A DNA stretch of 56,728 nucleotides from Alphaproteobacteria bacterium. Its GTDB lineage: Bacteria; Pseudomonadota; Alphaproteobacteria; Acetobacterales; Acetobacteraceae. The stretch covers positions 1-56,728 of the forward strand of contig JAMFRY010000062.1 in NCBI GenBank assembly GCA_026225015.1, given 5' to 3'. Positions 45,099 to 52,628 of the stretch are shown here, piece by piece (the stretch's first letter is position 1; each line of letters opens with the position of its first letter). Both the position numbers and the translations under genes were made by a program. Below the pieces are notes generated by a model. The model saw only the letters and a program-made list of their open reading frames with translations. It did no database searches and was not told the origin of the DNA.

Positions 45099-46832
45099 CT
45101 ATTGCGTTCCCTCGGCATACCAGGTGCGGAATTCCGCATATTTGGGCATCTCTTCCGAATTGGCTTTCGGATCGATCACGACATGAACAACACCCACTTT
45201 GCCGCTGGCATAGGCGCGCGCGATCGCGGGCCGGATGTCTTCCGCCTTGGTGACGTATTCGCCATGGCAGCCAAACCCCTCGGCGATCACGTCAAAGCGG
45301 ACATCCTTGTCCCAATGCGTGCCGGTTTCCGCGGTGCCCTGGCCAAAGGTGCGCTTGTACACGCCGACTTCCAGACCCCATTGGTTGTCCACGGCGACGA
45401 CGCAAACCAAAGGCAGCTTGCAGCGGGCCGCGGTTTCCAGCTCCGCGATGTGGAACATGAAGGAAGAATCGCTGGTGATCAGCATGCCCGGCCGGGATTT
45501 GCCGGTGGCGGCCCGGTCCGCCAGCATGGCGCCGGTGGCGTAAGGCAGGCCGGTGCCGATATGGCCGAAATTCTGATTCCAGATCACGTCATGCGGTTTG
45601 CTTTGGCTGTAGGTCCATTGGAAGATCACCGAGGCGCCGCCATCGCGGATCAAGATGCCATCTTCGGGAAAGGCCTTGCTTGCCTCGACCACGAAGCGCG
45701 AAGTGTGGATCGGCACGTCACCAGAACCATCGCTTTTGGTGAGGGACTCCTCGGCGAGCGAATCAAGTTCGGCCTGGCCGTCCTTCATGAATTTGGCAAG
45801 GCCCGCGGCAGGCGGCAACGGCGTATCCCTCAAGGCGGCAATGAGCTGCGGGAGCACGCCGCGGATGTCGCCGACCAAAGGCACGTCAATCGGGCGGTTG
45901 ACGCCGATGGCCGAGGGGTCTTGTTCGACATAGATCCATTTGCGGATTGCTTCGTTCTTCACCCAGTAGCGGTAGCGGCCGTAATGAACGGGCTCGCCCA
46001 GCTCGGTGCCGATGGCGAGGCAAAGATCGGATTCGGTCACCGCCTCGATCGAGGCATTGGAGAATACATATTGGAAGGTGCGCTCTTCCAGCCCGGGGAT
46101 GTAGGAAGTGCCGCCGGAGGTTTGAATCACCGGGCAGTTCATCAGCTTGGCCAATTCCTTCAGCGCCTCGCCGGAGCGGGTGGTATGGACGGCGTGGCCG
46201 ACCAGCAAAATCGGGTTTTTCGCGGCCTGGATCAGCTGCACGGCCTCGGCCACGCGGTCGATATCCGCGCCCTGGTTGACCAGGCGGTAGCGCGATGGCG
46301 GCAACGGCTCCGGCACGTCCAATTGCTCGGTGATGATGTGCGAAGGATATTCGATATAAACCGGCCCCGGCGTGCCGCCGATGGCTTGGCGAATGCCTTC
46401 GCGGATGATCTCATCGGTCTGATCGGCATATTCGATCGAGGCGGCGTATTTCACCGAATTTTCGAACAACGGCATCTGCTTCACAAATTGGATTCGCCCT
46501 CGCCGCACGCGCTGCTCGGTCACGCGGGCGCGCTGGCCGGAGAGAAAAATGACCGGCGAGTTCTCGACCAGGCAGCACTGAATGGCGGGCGCCGCATTGG
46601 CGATGCCCGGCCCCAGCGTGCCGATACACACGGCGGGTTTGCCAGTGATGCGCGACGCGGCTTCGGCCATGAAGCCGGCGGCCGCCTCGTGATGCGGGGC
46701 AACGACCGTCCAGCCGCGCTCCTCGGCTTTCAAGAACATGTGCACGAAATTCGGGTCCGGAATGCCGAACAGGGTGTTGATGCCTTCGGCCTCCAAAAGC
46801 TGGAGGATACGTTCATAGACGGGGACGGACAT
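45099..46832 (-). CDS. Thiamine pyrophosphate-dependent enzyme, acetolactate synthase-like
   Basis: A 577-residue TPP enzyme of the large acetolactate synthase/benzoylformate decarboxylase/oxalyl-CoA decarboxylase superfamily. The catalytic Glu49 is in PHHEAAAGFMAEAAS, GTLGPGIANAAPAIQCCLVE follows, and the central domain has LVGHAVHTTRSGEALKELA. The TPP/Mg2+ motif reads TSDSSFMFHIAELETAAR, then DNQWG, where GDGSF...NN is more usual. I chose the ATG at 46832 because GAGGAG lies six bases upstream. Without ilvH nearby and with these deviations, I would not call it ilvB. The reaction is unknown. Confidence 0.82.
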   Translation of the reverse strand: MSVPVYERILQLLEAEGINTLFGIPDPNFVHMFLKAEERGWTVVAPHHEAAAGFMAEAASRITGKPAVCIGTLGPGIANAAPAIQCCLVENSPVIFLSGQRARVTEQRVRRGRIQFVKQMPLFENSVKYAASIEYADQTDEIIREGIRQAIGGTPGPVYIEYPSHIITEQLDVPEPLPPSRYRLVNQGADIDRVAEAVQLIQAAKNPILLVGHAVHTTRSGEALKELAKLMNCPVIQTSGGTSYIPGLEERTFQYVFSNASIEAVTESDLCLAIGTELGEPVHYGRYRYWVKNEAIRKWIYVEQDPSAIGVNRPIDVPLVGDIRGVLPQLIAALRDTPLPPAAGLAKFMKDGQAELDSLAEESLTKSDGSGDVPIHTSRFVVEASKAFPEDGILIRDGGASVIFQWTYSQSKPHDVIWNQNFGHIGTGLPYATGAMLADRAATGKSRPGMLITSDSSFMFHIAELETAARCKLPLVCVVAVDNQWGLEVGVYKRTFGQGTAETGTHWDKDVRFDVIAEGFGCHGEYVTKAEDIRPAIARAYASGKVGVVHVVIDPKANSEEMPKYAEFRTWYAEGTQ

Positions 46833-46925
46833 TTGCAACTCCTCTAATTCGACGGATTTTCTCGGGCCAAGCCGAAACATAGACCCGGCCGGCGTTACGC
46901 ATAGCCGGGAAGCGGACCTCTGGGA

Positions 46926-47216
46926 AGCTGGTAGCTTACCAGTTTTTGCTCAAAAGCTATGATGGCGGCTATGCCGAGGCGATGGTCACCCCCGCCGATG
47001 GCTTGGCGCTCATCCCGGAGGAATTGTCGGCGGTTGAAGCCGCCCCGCTGCTTTGCCCCGGCGTTACCAACTTCGATGCCTTGCGCAAGAGCGGCGCGGT
47101 CGCCGGGGATGCGGCCAACGATCGAAACCCAGCCCTTGGAGCGCGCCGCCGAAGCCTATGACAAGATGATGCGCAACGAGGCGCCCTTTCGCATGGTGCT
47201 GACCACCGGCGCTTAA
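46926..47216 (+). pseudogene. Zinc-type alcohol dehydrogenase relic with internal deletion
   Basis: The piece begins in LKSYDGGYAEAMVTPADGLA, then IPEELSAVEAAPLLCPGVTN and FDALRKSGAVAGD, the middle of a medium-chain alcohol dehydrogenase. It then jumps, with a frame change, to the C-terminal end MRPTIETQPLERAAEAYDKM followed by RNEAPFRMVLTTGA and a stop. The N-terminal zinc site and the Rossmann domain are gone. It is the product of a large in-gene deletion plus 5' truncation and is not functional as an ADH. Confidence 0.8.
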
Positions 47217-47283
47217 GGGCGGCTAGTACCCTGGGTCACTTAATGACGCTGGCTATGCGCGCGGATTGGTGGGCGGCGCGCGC

Positions 47284-47337
47284 GAAATATGACTCTCGTG
47301 GGACACGGCATTTTCAAAGACGTGTCCCGCTAGTCAT
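47284..47337 (+). repeat. Hairpin repeat element, copy B
   Basis: GTGGGACACG (47298-47307) pairs with CGTGTCCCGC (47321-47330), one pair being G-T. The flank ATATGACTCT and the loop GCATTTTCAAAGA match copy A at 24424-24476 (read on the minus strand). It sits between the adh relic and the convergent TetR gene. Confidence 0.75.
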
Positions 47338-47389
47338 GTGTCAAACAGGCTGCCGCCCGCGCCGCTGCCTTGCGGACTTTACCGGACCC

Positions 47390-48058
47390 TTATTCCCGGG
47401 CGGCGCAAGGCGAGAATAGCAGGGCCAGAATATCCACTTCCGCTTGTTTCAACTCATCGCTATCCACCATGCTGGGGTCGGTTCCGCCATTGGCGTAGCG
47501 CGCCGCCATGCGCTCCATCGCTGCGAAAATCACGACAGCGCGGGCCAGGGCATCCCGTTTCCCCAGATTGCCCGCGCCGTGCGAAGCCAGGATACAAGAA
47601 GCCATCCGGCTGACCACCGGGTACGCTCCAACATTTCGCAATTGCATGAAGGCTTCCTGGCCGCTATCGGCGCGGAAATTCCGCACGTTAAAAATCGGAC
47701 GATTGCGATCCCAATAGCGGTAGAAGGCGCTCACCACGCGCTCAGCGTGATGATGGACCGCGCCGAAGTCCCAGGGCCGGTCCAGCTCGGCGATGATCTC
47801 GGCATTATCCTTCGTGGCTTGCTCTGCCAGGACGTACAAAATCTCGTCGATATCATCGAAATACACATAGAAGGTTTGTGAGGCGAGGCCGGCGGCGCGC
47901 GCGATCGCGCTGGCGGTGAGTTTCTCCGAAGGCGCGGAAAACAGCAGCAGGCGCGCCTCTTCCAACAGGCGCGCGCGGCTCTCGGCACCCTTGCGGCCGA
48001 TCGCCTGACCATCTTTGTTGGTTACATTCATGGTGCTCATCGATGCCGGATAGGCCAT
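47390..48058 (-). CDS. TetR family transcriptional regulator
   Basis: A 222-residue regulator. The N-terminal HTH reads RARLLEEARLLLFSAPSEKL, then ASAIARAAGLASQTFYVYFD, a clear TetR-type DNA-binding domain. The C-terminal ligand domain (HHHAERVVSAFYRYWDRNRP, FAAMERMAARYA) is not assignable. Internal ATGs at codons 7 and 10 are alternative starts. Its nearest upstream neighbour is ppsR, and behind it lies the adh relic, which it may once have controlled; that is speculation. Confidence 0.9.
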   Translation of the reverse strand: MAYPASMSTMNVTNKDGQAIGRKGAESRARLLEEARLLLFSAPSEKLTASAIARAAGLASQTFYVYFDDIDEILYVLAEQATKDNAEIIAELDRPWDFGAVHHHAERVVSAFYRYWDRNRPIFNVRNFRADSGQEAFMQLRNVGAYPVVSRMASCILASHGAGNLGKRDALARAVVIFAAMERMAARYANGGTDPSMVDSDELKQAEVDILALLFSPCAARE

Positions 48059-48102
48059 GCTGCCGCAAGAAAGAAGCTGGTTTTTGCAAAAACGGTGAAA
48101 AA

Positions 48103-48123
48103 GGCGGGCGATGCCCGCCCTAC
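48103..48123. repeat. REP-like palindrome, GTAGGGCGGGC variant, overlapping the ppsR stop
   Basis: GGCGGGC pairs with GCCCGCC around GAT and ends CCTAC. On the minus strand the GTAGGG end supplies the TAG stop of ppsR (48122-48120). Confidence 0.7.
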
Positions 48124-48980
48124 GTGATAGCCGGTTTTTCGTGGCGGGCGTGCCACGATTCCATTAGTTTGAGGACGGTGGCGGCGGTTTCCTCGATCGA
48201 GCGGCGGGTGACGTCGATGATTGGCCAGCCCCGGGCGGTGCAAAGGCGCTTGGCCCATAGCAGTTCCTTTTCAACGGCTTCGAAATCCACGTAATCGCCG
48301 TTATCGTTCTGGATGAAGCCGGGTTGCGCGCCGGCGCCGATGAGCCGCAGGCGGTGGCGGCGGATGTCGATCAGCGCTCTCGGATCGATGGTGAGGCCGA
48401 TGACGGGGCAGCTGGGATCCTTCAGCAGCTCCGGCGGTTCAATGCCGGGCACCAGCGGGATATTGGCGGCCTTGATACCGCGATTGGCAAGATAAAAGCA
48501 GGTGGGGGTTTTGGACGAACGGGAGACGCCGACCAGCACCACATCCGCCTCCGACATGCCGCGATGGGCCTGGCCGTCATCATGGGAGATGACGTAATGC
48601 ATGGCGTCGATCCGGCGGAAGTAATCGGCATCCAACACATATTGCCGGCCCGGCTTATGCTTGGTGGTCATGCCGAACTGCTCCTGCAGCAGCTCCAGAA
48701 TCGGGTCCAGAATGTGCAGTAGTTTGACGCCCATGCGCTCGCAGCCGGATTCCAGCTCGCCGCGCAGGGCTTCATCGACCAGGCTACAAAGCACGGGTCC
48801 CGGTTCGGCATGGATGCCTTCCAGCACGCGATGCAGTTGCAGGCGCGAGCGGATCAGGCTCCAGCGATGATAGGTGACGGTGACATTATCGAACTGGGCG
48901 ACCGCGGCGCGGCCCATGGCGTTGAGCGTGTCGCCGGTAGCGTCTGAAACCAGATGTATATCGAGCTTATAGCTGTCCAT
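48120..48980 (-). CDS. Pyruvate, phosphate dikinase regulatory protein / kinase-pyrophosphorylase (PpsR, DUF299)
   Basis: A 286-residue bifunctional regulator that phosphorylates and dephosphorylates PPDK or PEP synthase using ADP and pyrophosphate. The family N-terminus is LDIHLVSDATGDTLNAMGRA, the P-loop-like GVSRSSKTPT is at 151-160, and HYVISHDDGQ and VIGLTIDPRAL are further landmarks. In Rickettsia and Caulobacter the homologue (RP001/CC0001 type) faces hemE across oriC, exactly as here. Its stop codon comes from a REP-like element. Confidence 0.92.
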   Translation of the reverse strand: MDSYKLDIHLVSDATGDTLNAMGRAAVAQFDNVTVTYHRWSLIRSRLQLHRVLEGIHAEPGPVLCSLVDEALRGELESGCERMGVKLLHILDPILELLQEQFGMTTKHKPGRQYVLDADYFRRIDAMHYVISHDDGQAHRGMSEADVVLVGVSRSSKTPTCFYLANRGIKAANIPLVPGIEPPELLKDPSCPVIGLTIDPRALIDIRRHRLRLIGAGAQPGFIQNDNGDYVDFEAVEKELLWAKRLCTARGWPIIDVTRRSIEETAATVLKLMESWHARHEKPAIT

Positions 48981-49260
48981 GATTTGCCTAATAGCGTGGA
49001 TAAGGTTGCGCCGCGCGGGCTAATTTGCGGCAAACGGGGATAACTGCGTTGATTCGTCCCTCATGTATTGATTGAATGGCTGCTTCTGGCGATTGTGGAT
49101 AAGGTGATTCAAAACCGTAGAATCAGCAAGTTAATCACCATTATTTGATGTGGATAAGCTTGTGGATCGATGGTGCAGGCCAATAAGCCCCGATATCCAC
49201 AGGCATCAATCTTCACCAACCTTACTTTAAAGATTCTCTTTTTAAGATTAGGCGGGGCTT
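48981..49260. other. Probable chromosomal replication origin (oriC)
   Basis: The divergent ppsR-hemE gap contains DnaA boxes TGTGGATAA at 49094-49102 and 49149-49157. Near-matches are CGTGGATAA at 48995-49003, TGTGGATCG at 49161-49169 and, on the other strand, TGTGGATAT (49193-49201). Next to hemE lies an AT-rich stretch, about 49204-49252, with ACTTTAAAGATTCTCTTTTT, suitable as the unwinding element. Neighbouring genes diverge from this point, and strand composition switches from C-rich to G-rich. In Caulobacter and Rickettsia the origin lies in the same gene interval. Confidence 0.88.
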
Positions 49261-50292
49261 ATGAAATTAATCGATGTACTGAACGGCGAGGTTGTTTGGC
49301 CGCCGCCCGTATGGCTGATGCGCCAGGCCGGGAGGTATCTGCCGGAGTATCGGGAGGTCCGGGCGCAAGCGGGGGATTTCCTGTCGCTATCGATGAATCC
49401 GGAACTGGCGGCCGAGGTGACGCTGCAGCCGGTTCGCCGGTTTGGCTTCGATGCGGCGATCCTGTTCTCCGATATTCTGATCCTGCCCTGGGCGCTGGGT
49501 CAGGGGCTGCAATACGCGCAGGGTGAAGGCCCGCTGCTGCCGCCGCTTACCCGGGCGGAGCTGGGAGGATTGAGCTTGGCGCGGGCGGTAGAAGGCACTG
49601 CGCCGGTGATGGAGGCTGTTCGGCGGGCGCGGGCGGGGTTGGATGGCGATAAGGGTCTTATAGGCTTTGCGGGCGGCCCGTTCACGGTGGCGTGCTATAT
49701 GCTGGATGGCAAAGGCGGTGGGGGTTTTCCGCGCACGCTCAGAACCGTGTATGAGGATCGCCGGCTGGTGGAAGGGCTGATCGACCTGCTGGTGGAGGCG
49801 AGCGTGGTGTATCTGCAAGGCCAGGTGGATGCGGGCGCCGATTGCGTGATGCTGTTTGAGAGCTGGGCCGGAATCTTACCCGCGGAATTGTTCCGGGTGT
49901 TTGTGATTGCGCCGGGGCGGCGGATCGTGTCGGCGCTGCGGAGCAAGAGTCCGGGCTTGCATATCATCGGCTTTCCCAGGCTTTGCGGGTTGATGCTGCG
50001 CGAATATGTGGTGGAAACCGGGGTGAGCGCGGTGGGGTTGGACAGCGTGACCGATATCGCGGCGGCGGTTGCGGCCTGCCCGCCGGGGACCGTGTTTCAA
50101 GGCAATCTGGACCCGCTTCTGCTTCACATTGGCGGCGAGGCGTTGGATCGCGGCGTCGATGCCGTGCTGGACGGGTTTCGCGGGCAAAGGCATATTTTCA
50201 ATCTCGGACATGGGATCACGCCGGATGTGGATCCCCGGAATGTGGCGCAGTTGGTGGAGCGGATTCGTGCGGGACGACCCTCCGGGTTATGA
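49261..50292 (+). CDS. hemE: Uroporphyrinogen decarboxylase
   Basis: Decarboxylates uroporphyrinogen III to coproporphyrinogen III in haem synthesis. The 343-residue protein has the substrate-binding N-terminus PPVWLMRQAGRYLPEYREVR, FSDILILPWALGQ with the catalytic Asp, and GFAGGPFTVACYMLDG. The C-terminus FNLGHGITPDVDPRNV carries the conserved His. It is the first gene of a haem operon starting at the origin. The ATG follows AGGCGGGGCTT. It overlaps hemH by 4 nt. Confidence 0.96.
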   Translation: MKLIDVLNGEVVWPPPVWLMRQAGRYLPEYREVRAQAGDFLSLSMNPELAAEVTLQPVRRFGFDAAILFSDILILPWALGQGLQYAQGEGPLLPPLTRAELGGLSLARAVEGTAPVMEAVRRARAGLDGDKGLIGFAGGPFTVACYMLDGKGGGGFPRTLRTVYEDRRLVEGLIDLLVEASVVYLQGQVDAGADCVMLFESWAGILPAELFRVFVIAPGRRIVSALRSKSPGLHIIGFPRLCGLMLREYVVETGVSAVGLDSVTDIAAAVAACPPGTVFQGNLDPLLLHIGGEALDRGVDAVLDGFRGQRHIFNLGHGITPDVDPRNVAQLVERIRAGRPSGL

Positions 50293-51341
50293 GGACTGCG
50301 ATTGTTTTGTTCAATCTCGGCGGGCCGGATCGGCCGGAATCGGTGCAAAAATTCAGGCTCAATCTGTTCAACGATCCGGCAATTATTCGTGCGCCGGTTT
50401 TTATCCGGTTCTGGCTGTCCCGGTTGATCGCGGCGCGGGGCAGGCAAGCGGCCGAGGCAAATTATGCGCTGCTGGGCGGCAAGTCTCCGCTGCTGGAATT
50501 GACCGGGCGGCAGGCGCGGGCCTTGGAGACCGATTTGGCTGATATCGGCGCCAAATGTTTTATTGCGATGCGCTACTGGCATCCGTTCGCGGCTGAAACG
50601 GTTCAAGGAGTGCAGACATTCGCGCCGGACCGGGTTTTGCTGCTGCCGCTCTATCCGCAATTTTCGACCACGACGACGGGCAGTTCCTTGACGGATTGGC
50701 GCGAGCAGGCGGCGAAGGCGGGGCTGGTGGCGCCGACGACCTCGCTGTGCTGCTATTATGATGATCCAGGCTATGTTGAATCGATTGCCGCATTGGTGCG
50801 TGAAGCGGTTGGCGAGGCGCGGGCCGAGCTTGCTGCGGGAGTAGAGTTGCGGCTGATTTTTTCGGCGCATGGTCTGCCGGAATCTATTATCGAGAAGGGT
50901 GATCCCTATCAGATGCAGGTGGAAGCCAGCGCGCAAGCAGTGATGGCGCGGCTTGCCGATCTGGAGGTGGAATTTCAGGTCAGCTATCAGTCTCGCGCGA
51001 CGCCGCAGAAATGGATTTCCCCCAGCACCGTAGAGGCGATCGAGCAGGCTGCTGCGCAAAATATCGCGGTGCTGCTGGTGCCGATTGCGTTTGTCTCGGA
51101 CCATATCGAGACTTTGGTTGAGCTGGATATTGAAAACGCCGAGTTGGCGCATCGTTTGGGCGTGCCGGGATATTTTCGTTCCAAAGTGCCGAATGACGAT
51201 GCGCGGTTTGTTGCGGCGCTGGCGCGGATTAGCCGACGCGCGCTGGAACATGGGGATGGTCTGTGTAGCCATAAAGGCGAGAGGGCCTGCGATGTTGCGC
51301 GCGTTGATTGTCCATGGGTAAGGGTTTCCGATGCGGCCTGA
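50289..51341 (+). CDS. hemH: Ferrochelatase
   Basis: Inserts Fe2+ into protoporphyrin IX, the final haem step. The 350-residue protein from the ATG at 50289 (overlapping the hemE stop) opens RTAIVLFNLGGPDRPESV. It carries LLPLYPQFSTTTTGSS and the catalytic His in FSAHGLPESII, followed by YQSRATPQKWISPST and VPIAFVSDHIETLVELD. A C-terminal extension with three cysteines (LCSHKGERACDVARVDCP) resembles the [2Fe-2S] tails of some bacterial ferrochelatases; with only three visible, cluster binding is uncertain. It overlaps the next gene by 11 nt. Confidence 0.95.
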   Translation: MRTAIVLFNLGGPDRPESVQKFRLNLFNDPAIIRAPVFIRFWLSRLIAARGRQAAEANYALLGGKSPLLELTGRQARALETDLADIGAKCFIAMRYWHPFAAETVQGVQTFAPDRVLLLPLYPQFSTTTTGSSLTDWREQAAKAGLVAPTTSLCCYYDDPGYVESIAALVREAVGEARAELAAGVELRLIFSAHGLPESIIEKGDPYQMQVEASAQAVMARLADLEVEFQVSYQSRATPQKWISPSTVEAIEQAAAQNIAVLLVPIAFVSDHIETLVELDIENAELAHRLGVPGYFRSKVPNDDARFVAALARISRRALEHGDGLCSHKGERACDVARVDCPWVRVSDAA

Positions 51342-52002
51342 GCTGATTATTTTTGACTGCGATGGCGTGTTGATTGACAGCGAAACGATTGCCTCCAAGC
51401 TGGTGGCGCGCAACCTCACCGCTTTGGGGTGGGAGATGACGACGGAGGGCGCCATGCAGCGATTTATCGGCATGTCGATCGTGGATATGCAACCGATGAT
51501 CGAGGCCAGGCTGCGGCGCAAACTGCCACCGAGCTGGCGCCAGGATCTGGCCGCGGAGTTGATCCACGCGTTGGGAAGCGAGGTGGCGCTGATACCGCAT
51601 GCGCGCGAAACTCTGGAACAAGTGAGCGCCATGGGAATCCCCTGGCGGATTGCTTCGAATTCTTCCTCTGAGGAACTGGCGGTGAAGTTTGCGCATACCG
51701 GCTTGAGCGATCTGACCACGGGGCTCGCTTTTTCCGGCACCGGTATGTTGGATCAGGGCGTGCGTCCGAAGCCGGCGCCGGATGTGTATCTGCGCGCTGC
51801 GGCTTCTGCCGGTATTGCGCCGGCGCGGTGCCTGGTGCTGGAGGATAGCACGCCTGGCGTTACCGGCGCGGTGGCGGCCGGTATGACCTGCTATGGCTTT
51901 GCGCCGCATGGTGACGGGGCGCTTCTGCTGATGGCGGGGGCGAAGCGAATCATGCATGGATTGGAGGAATTTTTGATCGCGCTGGAGGAATTTGAGGAAT
52001 GA
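51331..52002 (+). CDS. HAD-superfamily hydrolase (beta-phosphoglucomutase/phosphatase type)
   Basis: A 223-residue HAD phosphatase. The nucleophile Asp9 is in IIFDCDGVLIDSE, motif II Ser in RIASNSSSEELA, Lys in RPKPAPDVYL and the acidic motif IV in LVLEDSTPGVTGA. It has a helical cap domain between. It is encoded within the haem operon by overlaps on both sides (11 nt with hemH, 4 nt with hemJ), so it may clean up a phosphometabolite. No haem-specific role is known to me. Confidence 0.9.
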   Translation: MRPELIIFDCDGVLIDSETIASKLVARNLTALGWEMTTEGAMQRFIGMSIVDMQPMIEARLRRKLPPSWRQDLAAELIHALGSEVALIPHARETLEQVSAMGIPWRIASNSSSEELAVKFAHTGLSDLTTGLAFSGTGMLDQGVRPKPAPDVYLRAAASAGIAPARCLVLEDSTPGVTGAVAAGMTCYGFAPHGDGALLLMAGAKRIMHGLEEFLIALEEFEE

Positions 52003-52448
52003 CGATAAACGCGCTTCTGCCGTTTTACCGCTGGGAGTTGGCGCTGCATATCATCGCCTTTACCGCCTGGATGGCGGCCTTGTTCTACCTGCCGCGGCTT
52101 TATGTGTATCACGGTCAGATCCCGGCAGGGTCTACCGAATCGGCGCGGTTCAAGGTGATGGAGCGGCGCCTGCTGAAGCAGATTTCTAATCCCGCGATGA
52201 TCGCGACCTGGGTTTTGGGGATATTGCTGGTGCTGACCCCGGGGGCGGTGGACTGGCATGCCGGCTGGTGGTGGACCAAGCTGATCGCGGTGTTCCTGAT
52301 GAGCGGGTTTCATGGGGCTTGCTCCAAATGGCGGAAGAATTTTTTGAACGACGCCAATACCAAGCCGGAGCGGTTCTACCGGATTGCCAATGAAGTTCCG
52401 ACCGTTTTGCTGGTGATTATTGTGATTGCGGTGGTGGTTGTGCGGTAG
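51999..52448 (+). CDS. hemJ: Protoporphyrinogen IX oxidase HemJ
   Basis: A 149-residue membrane protein with four predicted segments that oxidises protoporphyrinogen IX to protoporphyrin IX. Signatures are LHIIAFTAWMAALFYLPRLYVYH with conserved His and Arg, MERRLLKQISNPAM, TKLIAVFLMSGFHGACSKW and RIANEVPTVLLVIIVIAVV. It acts just before hemH in the pathway. It is the last gene of the hemE-hemH-HAD-hemJ operon. Confidence 0.94.
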   Translation: MTINALLPFYRWELALHIIAFTAWMAALFYLPRLYVYHGQIPAGSTESARFKVMERRLLKQISNPAMIATWVLGILLVLTPGAVDWHAGWWWTKLIAVFLMSGFHGACSKWRKNFLNDANTKPERFYRIANEVPTVLLVIIVIAVVVVR

Positions 52449-52458
52449 GGGTTGAGCG

Positions 52459-52490
52459 TGATGGGCTTCGCTTCGCTCTGCCCATCCTAC
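52459..52490. repeat. REP-like palindrome GTAGGATGGGC family
   Basis: TGATGGGCTTCGCTTCGC continues to TCTGCCCATCCTAC. It lies 10 nt after the hemJ stop. Confidence 0.85.
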
Positions 52491-52628
52491 GGGATTGAAT
52501 GGCTTGACGTTTGGGCCCATATGGCTCAATAAACGCGGGCGGGGCCAATCGTGCCCCCGATTCCCTAGACCCAGAGCCCGGTGAACATGACGACCGGGCT
52601 GCATGCGGTTCCCCTGATTGGACGAGTA

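Noticed and set aside
45066..46847. A 593-codon open frame antisense to the TPP enzyme
   Set aside because: The sense strand encodes a full TPP enzyme with motifs. The antisense product has no domain and no ribosome binding site.
50124..51740. A 538-codon open frame antisense to hemE-hemH-HAD
   Set aside because: It spans three well-supported overlapping genes in antisense and resembles no protein family.
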